Assembly: GCF_017753665.1 (NCBI RefSeq)
Contig: NZ_CP072524.1
Span: 1,674,001 to 1,738,000 of the forward strand
DNA from: Neisseria sicca
GTDB lineage: Bacteria; Pseudomonadota; Gammaproteobacteria; Burkholderiales; Neisseriaceae
Length of the DNA stretch: 64,000 bases
Reading direction: 5' to 3'
Shown: piece after piece, positions 57,924-64,000 of the stretch
Position numbering within the stretch: position 1 is the first letter of the stretch
Layout of the letters: each line of letters starts with the position of its first letter
Translations under genes and position numbers: made by a program
The notes under the pieces: model-generated
Told to the model about the DNA's origin: nothing
Databases searched by the model: none
Seen by the model: only the letters and a program-made list of their open reading frames with translations

Positions 57924-59093
57924 ATGAGCGAATATCTGTTTACTTCCGAATCGGTTTCCGAAGGCCATCCGGACAAAGTAGCCGACCAAGTGTCCGATGC
58001 GATTCTAGATGCGGTTTTGGCGCAAGACCCCAAAGCGCGTGTCGCGGCGGAAACTCTGGTAAACACCGGTTTGTGCGTGTTGGCGGGCGAAATCACCACC
58101 ACCGCCCATGTGGACTACATCAAAGTCGCACGCGAAACCATCAAACGCATCGGCTACAACTCGTCCGAGCTGGGCTTTGATGCCAACGGCTGCGCAATCG
58201 GCGTGTACTACGACCAACAATCCCCCGACATCGCCCAAGGCGTGAACGAAGGCGAAGGCATAGACCTGAACCAAGGCGCGGGCGACCAAGGTCTGATGTT
58301 CGGCTACGCCTGTGACGAAACCCCGACTCTGATGCCGTTTGCCATCTATTACAGCCACCGCCTGATGCAGCGTCAAAGCGAATTGCGCAAAGACGGCCGC
58401 CTGCCTTGGCTGCGTCCCGACGCAAAAGCGCAACTGACTGTGGTTTACGACAGCGAAACCGGCAAAGTAAAACGCATCGACACCGTCGTCCTGTCCACTC
58501 AGCACGACCCTGCCATCAGCCATGAAGAACTGAGCAAAGCCGTGATCGAGCAGATTATCAAGCCCGTTCTGCCGTCTGAAATGCTGACTGCCGAAACCAA
58601 ATACCTGATCAACCCGACCGGCCGCTTCGTCATCGGCGGCCCGCAAGGCGACTGCGGCTTGACCGGACGCAAAATCATCGTCGATACCTACGGCGGCGCA
58701 GCTCCGCACGGCGGCGGCGCATTCTCCGGCAAAGACCCGTCCAAAGTCGACCGTTCCGCCGCTTACGCCTGCCGTTATGTTGCGAAAAACATCGTCGCCG
58801 CCGGTTTGGCGACCCAATGTCAGATTCAGGTTTCCTACGCCATCGGCGTTGCCGAACCGACCTCGATTTCCATCGATACTTTCGGCACAGGCAAAATCAG
58901 CGAAGACAAACTGATTGCCCTGGTTCGCGAACATTTCGACCTGCGCCCCAAAGGCATCGTCCAAATGCTCGACCTCTTGCGCCCGATTTACAGCAAATCC
59001 GCCGCCTATGGCCATTTCGGCCGCGAAGAGCCTGAATTTACTTGGGAGCGCACCGACAAAGCAGCCGCATTGAAAGCAGCCGCAGGCGTATAA
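57924..59093 (+). CDS. metK: S-adenosylmethionine synthetase
   Basis: A 389-residue enzyme that makes SAM from methionine and ATP. Signatures are SEGHPDKVADQVSDAILDA, GAGDQGLMFGYACDETP, GRFVIGGPQGDCGLTGRKIIVDTYGG and GGGAFSGKDPSKVDRSAAY. The open frame extends far upstream, but the ATG at 57924 gives the correct family N-terminus (MSEYLFTSES) and has GAAGGA before it. The leader with a terminator suggests control by premature termination. Confidence 0.97.
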   Translation: MSEYLFTSESVSEGHPDKVADQVSDAILDAVLAQDPKARVAAETLVNTGLCVLAGEITTTAHVDYIKVARETIKRIGYNSSELGFDANGCAIGVYYDQQSPDIAQGVNEGEGIDLNQGAGDQGLMFGYACDETPTLMPFAIYYSHRLMQRQSELRKDGRLPWLRPDAKAQLTVVYDSETGKVKRIDTVVLSTQHDPAISHEELSKAVIEQIIKPVLPSEMLTAETKYLINPTGRFVIGGPQGDCGLTGRKIIVDTYGGAAPHGGGAFSGKDPSKVDRSAAYACRYVAKNIVAAGLATQCQIQVSYAIGVAEPTSISIDTFGTGKISEDKLIALVREHFDLRPKGIVQMLDLLRPIYSKSAAYGHFGREEPEFTWERTDKAAALKAAAGV

Positions 59094-59101
59094 AAAAGCA
59101 T

Positions 59102-59136
59102 AAAGGTCGTCTGAAAGGGAGTTTCAGACGACTTTC
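59102..59136 (+). terminator. Imperfect inverted DUS pair after metK
   Basis: The forward DUS is complete and the inverted copy has changed at its end (CAGACGACTTT). Confidence 0.55.
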
Positions 59137-59171
59137 CATCCTTATGGTAACTGCAATTTTTCCCAATCAGC

Positions 59172-59202
59172 AAGGCAGCATGCGTCGGTATGCTGCCTTT
59201 TT
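59172..59202 (+). terminator. Strong terminator downstream of metK
   Basis: AAGGCAGCAT and ATGCTGCCTT form a perfect 10-bp stem with an 8-base loop, followed by T residues. It does not use DUS. Confidence 0.9.
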
Positions 59203-59258
59203 CGACCAGAAAGATTACAATTAGCAGGTCGTCTGAAAATCCAAAGAAAGGACACATC

Positions 59259-59987
59259 ATGCTCTTAGGTGTAAACATCGACCACATCGCCACCGTCCGC
59301 AACGCCCGCGGTACGACCTATCCCAGCCCTGTGGAAGCAGCATTGGTCGCGGAAACGCACGGTGCGGATTTGATTACCATGCACCTGCGCGAAGACCGCC
59401 GCCACATCAAAGATGCGGACGTGTTTGCCGTTAAAAATGCCATCCGAACGCGCCTGAACCTTGAAATGGCGTTGACTGAAGAAATGCTGGAAAACGCGCT
59501 TAAAGTCATGCCGCAAGACGTGTGCATCGTGCCTGAAAAACGTCAGGAAATCACGACCGAAGGCGGTTTGGACGTATTGGCGCAACAAGAAAAAATCGCC
59601 GAGTTTACCAAAATCCTGACCGACGCAGGCATCCGCGTCTCGCTCTTTATCGATGCCGACAACGAGCAAATCCAAGCCGCCCATGATGTCGGTGCGCCCG
59701 TTATCGAGCTGCACACCGGCGCATACGCCGATGCACACAGCCACGCCGAACAAATCAAGCAATTCGAGCGTCTGCAAAACGGCGCGCATTTTGCCAGCGA
59801 TTTGGGCTTGATCGTCAACGCCGGACACGGCCTGACCATACACAACGTTACCCCCATCGCCCAAATCCTCGCCATCCGCGAGCTGAACATCGGGCATTCG
59901 CTGATTGCCCAAGCCCTCTTCCTCGGCCTGCCCGAAGCCGTCCGCCAGATGAAGGAAACCATGTTCAGGGCAAGGCTGCTGCCTTGA
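59259..59987 (+). CDS. pdxJ: Pyridoxine 5'-phosphate synthase
   Basis: A 242-residue TIM-barrel enzyme that forms the pyridoxine ring in the DXP-dependent vitamin B6 pathway. Typical parts are LGVNIDHIATVRNARGT, ITMHLREDRRHI, CIVPEKRQEITTEGGLD, SLFIDAD and IVNAGHGLTIHNV. The ATG at 59259 has AAAGGA before it; the open frame extends 23 codons upstream. acpS follows after 52 bp, a common pairing. Confidence 0.96.
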   Translation: MLLGVNIDHIATVRNARGTTYPSPVEAALVAETHGADLITMHLREDRRHIKDADVFAVKNAIRTRLNLEMALTEEMLENALKVMPQDVCIVPEKRQEITTEGGLDVLAQQEKIAEFTKILTDAGIRVSLFIDADNEQIQAAHDVGAPVIELHTGAYADAHSHAEQIKQFERLQNGAHFASDLGLIVNAGHGLTIHNVTPIAQILAIRELNIGHSLIAQALFLGLPEAVRQMKETMFRARLLP

Positions 59988-60039
59988 TAGGCGACACCCA
60001 CCTTTTCAGACGACCTTCTCTCAAAAAGGAGACCACCGC

Positions 60040-60417
60040 ATGATTTACGGCATAGGCACAGACATCGTTTCCCTCAAACGCATCATCCGCCTGAGCAAAA
60101 AGTTCGGACAAGCGTTTGCCGAACGCATCCTTACCCCTGAAGAGCTGCTCGAATTCCCGCAAGCAGGCAAGCCCGTCAACTACCTCGCCAAACGTTTTGC
60201 CGCCAAAGAAGCCTTCGCCAAAGCCGTCGGTACGGGCATACGCGGCGCGGTTTCCTTCCGCAACATCGGCATCGGGCATGACGCATTGGGCAAACCCGAA
60301 TTCTTCTACGCCCCCGCTCTGTCGAAATGGCTGGAAGAACAAGGCATCAGCCACGTCAGCCTCAGCATGAGCGACGAAGAAGACACCGTGTTGGCATTCG
60401 TCATTGCCGAAAAATAA
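60040..60417 (+). CDS. acpS: Holo-acyl-carrier-protein synthase
   Basis: A 125-residue enzyme that puts the 4'-phosphopantetheine arm on acyl carrier protein. Metal-binding Asp is in IYGIGTDIVSLKRI and Glu in LAKRFAAKEAFAKAVGTG; the end HVSLSMSDEEDTVLAFVIAEK is typical. AAAGGAGACCACCGC precedes the start. The gap to pdxJ contains one lone DUS. Confidence 0.96.
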   Translation: MIYGIGTDIVSLKRIIRLSKKFGQAFAERILTPEELLEFPQAGKPVNYLAKRFAAKEAFAKAVGTGIRGAVSFRNIGIGHDALGKPEFFYAPALSKWLEEQGISHVSLSMSDEEDTVLAFVIAEK

Positions 60418-60492
60418 GACAATACCCATCGGCAGGTCGGATACTTAAATCCGACCTTTCCGAATTTTCAGACGACCTTTCTCCCTATTCCC

Positions 60493-61296
60493 ATGACCCA
60501 AGACACCCGCCCCCTTATCCGCGTCGTTGCCGGCATCCTGCTCAACCAAGACGGCGACTACCTGCTCAGTTCCCGCCCCGAAGGCAAGCCCTATGCCGGA
60601 TATTGGGAATTTGCCGGCGGCAAAGTCGAAGCGGGCGAAACCGACTTCCAAGCCCTGCAACGCGAGTTTGAAGAAGAACTCGGCATCCGCATCCTCGCCG
60701 CTACGCCTTGGCTGACCAAAATCCATTCCTACGAACACGCCCGCGTCTGCCTGAAATTCCTATGGGTAAACCCCGACCAATGGACGGGTGAACCCCAATC
60801 CCGCGAAGGACAAGCTTGGTCGTGGCAAAAAGCGGGCGATTTCAACGTTGCCCCCATGTTGCCCGCCAACGGTCCGCTGCTGCGCGCCCTCTCTGTCCCC
60901 CGCCAGCTTCAAGGTCGTCTGAAAACCGGTTTGCACGGACAAAACCGCAGCGGCGAATACCGCGTCGCGCCCTACTCCCTAGCCGAACCGCACCACGCCA
61001 ACATCCTCATCTCAGAAACCGAGCTGCGCAAACTCGGCAAATTGCCTCAAGCCCAAAGCGTTTGGGTATCGATACACACCCGCGAACAATGGCAACGCGT
61101 GCAAGATGCCGACGTCGTCGTTTGGCAAGTCAACAACGACGCAAGCGCACGACAAGTGCTTGAAATATTGGAACAAGGCGTATCCCTTCCGCTGGTTGTC
61201 GCCGCGCCCGAAACACTGGTTTCAAACTATCGCGACCGCTGGCTCTCAACAGGCGCACACGCCATCCTGACCGACAACGACACCGAGGTCGTCTGA
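60493..61296 (+). CDS. Nudix hydrolase fused to a ThiE-like domain
   Basis: A 267-residue protein. The N-terminal Nudix domain (residues 8-130) has the box GGKVEAGETDFQALQREFEEELGI, as in MutT enzymes that remove 8-oxo-dGTP. The C-terminal domain (about 150-267) resembles thiamine phosphate synthase, with VWVSIHTREQWQRV and LPLVVAAPETL, but is short and probably not active as ThiE. Such fusions are known in proteobacteria. A DUS in the link region gives QGRLKT, and the stop codon lies in a DUS (C-terminus TEVV). The next gene starts one base after the stop. Confidence 0.87.
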   Translation: MTQDTRPLIRVVAGILLNQDGDYLLSSRPEGKPYAGYWEFAGGKVEAGETDFQALQREFEEELGIRILAATPWLTKIHSYEHARVCLKFLWVNPDQWTGEPQSREGQAWSWQKAGDFNVAPMLPANGPLLRALSVPRQLQGRLKTGLHGQNRSGEYRVAPYSLAEPHHANILISETELRKLGKLPQAQSVWVSIHTREQWQRVQDADVVVWQVNNDASARQVLEILEQGVSLPLVVAAPETLVSNYRDRWLSTGAHAILTDNDTEVV

Positions 61297-61297
61297 A

Positions 61298-61720
61298 ATG
61301 GACAAAAACCGCAAACTCCTCATTGCAGGCGTCCTCCTCATCCTCTTCGCCGCCGCCAAACTCCTGCTGCTGGACTGGTGGCAGAAACAACAGCCCCAAG
61401 CCCGCGCCGCCGAGTGCGACCTCACCAAAGGCTGCACCCTACCCGACGGCTCACACGTCCGCTCCACCCGCATCAGCACCCGTTCCGCCTTCGACATCAC
61501 CGTCGAAAATGCCCCTGCCGAAACACAACAAGTCAGCATCAGCTTCAGTATGAAAGATATGGACATGGGCTTCAACCGCTACATACTCCAACAACAATCC
61601 CCGCGCACCTGGCAAGCACGCCAAATCCGCCTGCCCGTCTGCGTCGAAGGCAAACGCGACTACATCGCCGATATCACCATAAGCGGACAGACTTTTCAGA
61701 CGACCTTTACCGCCCAGTAA
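61298..61720 (+). CDS. Membrane-anchored periplasmic protein of unknown function
   Basis: A 140-residue protein with an N-terminal membrane segment (LLIAGVLLILFAAAKLLLL, about residues 7-25) and a periplasmic domain with two near cysteines (CDLTKGC, residues 40 and 46) and a third at about 115. SFSMKDMDMGFNRY has several methionines, a feature of some copper-handling proteins such as FixH or CtaG-like factors, but this is a loose likeness. It starts one base after the Nudix/ThiE stop, so the two are translationally coupled. The C-terminus uses an inverted DUS (GQTFQTTFTAQ). Confidence 0.72.
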   Translation: MDKNRKLLIAGVLLILFAAAKLLLLDWWQKQQPQARAAECDLTKGCTLPDGSHVRSTRISTRSAFDITVENAPAETQQVSISFSMKDMDMGFNRYILQQQSPRTWQARQIRLPVCVEGKRDYIADITISGQTFQTTFTAQ

Positions 61721-61764
61721 GCGTTCTACGCGTATTCTGCAAGAAAACTTTTTGGAGAAAGATT

Positions 61765-61871
61765 TATAGTGGATTAAATTTAAATCAGGACAAGGCGACG
61801 AAGCCGCAGACAGTACAGATAGTACGGCAAGGCGAGGCAACGCCGTACTGGTTTAAAGTTAATCCACTATA
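61765..61871. repeat. Correia element (CREE), short class, 107 bp
   Basis: TATAGTGGATTAAATTTAAA at the left and TTTAAAGTTAATCCACTATA-type right end enclose the same core as the copy at 53663. Confidence 0.95.
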
Positions 61872-62120
61872 TTTTCTCTTGCTATCCTTTCCCTTTATTT
61901 CACCAAAGGTCGTCTGAAATCCGTTTTCAGACGACCTTTCTCTATGCGCCATCCCTCCATCAAAATATCCGCATCACAACAAGCCCACTCTTCCTAATAC
62001 ACAGGTTTCCCCTACCCTTCCCAAAATCCGCCTGCCATCAAGTTTGGCTAAAACACATCAGCAAATCCCAATCTCTGAAATTATGATTATATGATTAACG
62101 TTCTCTTAATAAATGATATT
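61872..62120. other. Gene-free stretch upstream of the TonB receptor
   Basis: The stretch holds an inverted DUS pair (61905-61939) and then AT-rich sequence with no clear frame. Confidence 0.55.
61905..61939 (+). terminator. Inverted DUS pair upstream of the TonB receptor
   Basis: A perfect inverted DUS pair with AAA/TTT runs and a seven-to-nine base loop follows the Correia element. Confidence 0.75.
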
Positions 62121-62143
62121 CCTTGCAAATCATTATCAATTAA
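62112..62143 (+). promoter_or_regulatory. Possible Fur-binding site before the TonB receptor
   Basis: AATGATATTCC and CAAATCATTATCAATTAA form an AT-rich inverted arrangement (ATGAT/ATCAT) that resembles a Fur box. It lies about 60-90 bases before the start codon. Confidence 0.5.
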
Positions 62144-62204
62144 TATTAGAATACGCACTCTCAAATTAACGTAACCCATGAACAACCCGTCTAGAGGAAG
62201 AATT

Positions 62205-64000
62205 ATGAAATCCCCCCAATCCCCCGCCTTCCGTTTCAGCATCATGGTGCTGGCGCTGTCTTCAGGCTTTGCCCATGCTGAAAATATCAAACCCGAAGCA
62301 ACAGCCGAATTGAAAGAAGTCGTCGTTACCGGTACTGCCGTGCCGACCCGCGTTACCCGCAATCAGCTTGACCGCGAAACTTCGACCGATTTGAAACAAG
62401 TTATGAAAGACCAAATCGGCATGGATGTCGGCGGCGGCAACGGCGTGGCGCAGTTTTACAGCATTCGCGGCGTCGGCGAAGACAAGATTAATCTGGAAGT
62501 GGACGGCACCAGCCAATCCACCAAAATTTTCCACCACCAAAGCCGCTTCCAGCTTGACCCCGCTTTGGTGAAAAGCATCAACGTCGAAAAAGGCACGGGC
62601 GCGGCGAGCGCGGGCTTGGGCGCGGTCGGCGGTACCATCCGCGTAACGACGGTTGACGCGAAAGACCTGCTGACCGACGGCAAACCTTTCGGTTTCAAAC
62701 TCGGCGCGGGCTTGAGCAGCAATAAAGGCTCAACCGGCAACGCGGCGGTTTACGGCTATCAAAACGGCTTCGATGCCCTGTTTGCAGGCAACTTCCTCAA
62801 CAACCGCGACTACAAAGACGGCAACGGCAATGTCAACCGCGGCAGTCGTCTGAAACAGCACAGCTACCTCGCCAAACTCGGCTACGACTTCAACGACGAC
62901 CACGGCATCCGCCTGACCTACCGTCAGGAATACCAAAAAGGCAACCGCACCGACAAAGCCGAGTTCCAAAACGTTGACAGCTACGTCGGTGTAGACGGCA
63001 CTTATCAAAAAGAGCAATCCTACAATCTGGAATACCGCGGCCGCAACGTCGGCTTCCTCGACAAAATCGACGCCAACGTCTTCCAAATCAACACCGACGA
63101 CACCAAGCCGCCTAAAGGCGCGCCCTCCCCGAAAGCCCAAGCTTCCGGCACGGCGCAAGGCGGCGTTCCCATCGGTCAGCTTGAGTTAAGCAAAATTAAA
63201 GCGACCGGCGCCAACCTGAACCTCGCCAGCTCCTTCGGCGACGGGCACATGGTGAAATACGGCGTCAACTACCGCCACGAAACTTCCGAGCCGTCCGACA
63301 AAGGCGCATGGCTGAAGATTCTCGGACTGTATGACCGCGACAAAGAGAAAAAGGCTGAATACGGCGTTTACGCGGAAGGCATTTGGAACCTGCACCCCGT
63401 TACCCTGACCACCGGCCTGCGTTACGACCATTTCAAATACAACGCCGCCAGTAAACAAAGCGCGTCGCACGGACAGCTCAACCCCAGCATCGGCGCGATT
63501 TGGGACATCAACGACAACTTCTCCCTCTTGGCAAACCTCAATCAGGCAAGCCGCGCGCCCCGCCTGAACGAAGCCCTGTTGGCTAACGAACGCGCAGGCG
63601 CCGCCGCCGATTTGGACAGCAACCTCAAAGCCGAAACCGCCCGCCGCGCCGAATTGGGCTTCAAATGGCGCAACGACAATTTCAACGTCAGCGGCAGCGT
63701 GTTCCACCAACGCATCAAAGACCTCATCGTCTATCGTTGGGCAAAAATCAACAACAATACCGCCTCCATCACCGAACGTGGCAAGATTTACAACGGCGGC
63801 ACGCTCAAAACCTACGGCTACGAACTTGACGCGTCCTACCGCTGGGGCGGTCTGACCGCGCGCGCCGGTGTGTCCTACGTCAAACCGCGTCTGAACGGCG
63901 AAATGTACTACGGCGAAAGCCCGATTCAAGCGGAAGACCACGAAAGCTCGTTCACCTTCTGGAACACCGGCCGCCAATGGCTGACCGGCCTGTCTTATCA
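62205..64000 (+). CDS. FetA-like TonB-dependent outer-membrane receptor (cut by window edge)
   Basis: The first 598 residues are present with no stop. A signal peptide (MKSPQSPAFRFSIMVLALSSGFAHA) leads to a TonB box-like LKEVVVTG, the plug with STDLKQVMKDQIGMDVGGGNGVAQFYSIRGVGEDKINLEVDG and RFQLDPALVKSINVEKGTGAASAGLGAVGG, and then a 22-strand barrel. The plug is close to meningococcal FetA (ferric enterobactin receptor), so iron-siderophore uptake is likely. GAGGAAGAATT precedes the start. C6 and C5 runs lie in codons 3-8. An in-frame DUS half is translated as SRLKQ. Confidence 0.9.
   Translation, partial: MKSPQSPAFRFSIMVLALSSGFAHAENIKPEATAELKEVVVTGTAVPTRVTRNQLDRETSTDLKQVMKDQIGMDVGGGNGVAQFYSIRGVGEDKINLEVDGTSQSTKIFHHQSRFQLDPALVKSINVEKGTGAASAGLGAVGGTIRVTTVDAKDLLTDGKPFGFKLGAGLSSNKGSTGNAAVYGYQNGFDALFAGNFLNNRDYKDGNGNVNRGSRLKQHSYLAKLGYDFNDDHGIRLTYRQEYQKGNRTDKAEFQNVDSYVGVDGTYQKEQSYNLEYRGRNVGFLDKIDANVFQINTDDTKPPKGAPSPKAQASGTAQGGVPIGQLELSKIKATGANLNLASSFGDGHMVKYGVNYRHETSEPSDKGAWLKILGLYDRDKEKKAEYGVYAEGIWNLHPVTLTTGLRYDHFKYNAASKQSASHGQLNPSIGAIWDINDNFSLLANLNQASRAPRLNEALLANERAGAAADLDSNLKAETARRAELGFKWRNDNFNVSGSVFHQRIKDLIVYRWAKINNNTASITERGKIYNGGTLKTYGYELDASYRWGGLTARAGVSYVKPRLNGEMYYGESPIQAEDHESSFTFWNTGRQWLTGLSY

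Noticed and set aside
60001..60040. Promoter for acpS in the pdxJ-acpS gap
   Set aside because: Only a lone DUS and a ribosome-binding site are seen. Co-transcription with pdxJ is more likely.
1..64000. CRISPR array
   Set aside because: The frequent short repeats are DUS words and Correia elements. They are irregularly spaced and there are no cas genes.

Overview
The window is a chromosomal segment of a commensal Neisseria. The 12-mer AGGTCGTCTGAA, often extended to AAAGGTCGTCTGAAAA, occurs throughout on both strands, singly and as inverted pairs after genes. In the published scheme of DNA uptake sequence (DUS) dialects, as I recall it, this is the AG-mucDUS form of the N. mucosa / N. sicca / N. 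macacae group. It is not the ATGCCGTCTGAA form of N. meningitidis and N. gonorrhoeae. Six intact Correia repeat enclosed elements (CREE), dRS3-like repeats, an IS1106-like and an IS1655-like insertion sequence, rmpM, DMP19 and a FetA-like receptor agree with this. The species call is inference.

Layout. 1-11,962 is housekeeping: ybeY (cut by the edge), a small lipoprotein, hemC, metZ, a DUF2788 protein, tRNA-Glu and tRNA-Arg, dgt, rnhA, tehB, lolA, a DUF455 protein, a CDF metal transporter, gph and a malic enzyme. 12,180-19,426 holds tmk, then an IS5-family element inserted 18 bp before a four-gene archaic (Csu-type) chaperone-usher fimbrial cluster (pilin, chaperone, usher, two-domain tip subunit). 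Pilin and usher are each frameshifted at a short simple repeat, (CT)5 and C5. 19,600-30,000 carries an oxidoreductase, a TraB/GumN lipoprotein, an alpha/beta hydrolase, parE, rppH, a formate/nitrite-type channel, a tannase-like lipoprotein and an alanine/sodium symporter. An IS30-family element lies at 29,925-30,982. 31,000-40,230 has apaG, pgpA, thiL, tatD, an asparaginase, dedA, glmM, folP and an aminotransferase. 40,300-49,900 has tRNA-Arg(CCG), cytochrome c5, metQ, cysB, rmpM, serS, the rpsF-priB-rpsR-rplI operon and a lytic transglycosylase. 49,968-64,000 has an epimerase pseudogene broken by one TGA, dnaX-ybaB, recO, DMP19, a zinc-finger protein, small lipoproteins, nqrM, apbE, metK with a structured leader, pdxJ-acpS, a Nudix/ThiE fusion, a membrane-anchored unknown and a FetA-like TonB-dependent receptor cut by the right edge.

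How it fits together. Most genes are single or in pairs separated by inverted DUS pairs that look like intrinsic terminators. Likely co-transcribed sets are thiL-pgpA, ansA-tatD, apbE-nqrM, rpsF-priB-rpsR-rplI, dnaX-ybaB, pdxJ-acpS, the Nudix/ThiE gene with the following membrane protein, and the fimbrial genes. DUS copies also sit inside reading frames, where they leave the peptides GRLK, SSEN, SDD and QTT, and supply stop codons (KVV-stop or EVV-stop).

I found no CRISPR array, prophage, restriction system, toxin-antitoxin pair or clear new defence system. The best candidates for new biology are the doubly frameshifted, IS-interrupted fimbrial cluster, the structured metK leader, the DUS-built linker of DnaX, and a small inverted-repeat element near dedA with a partial second copy near folP.
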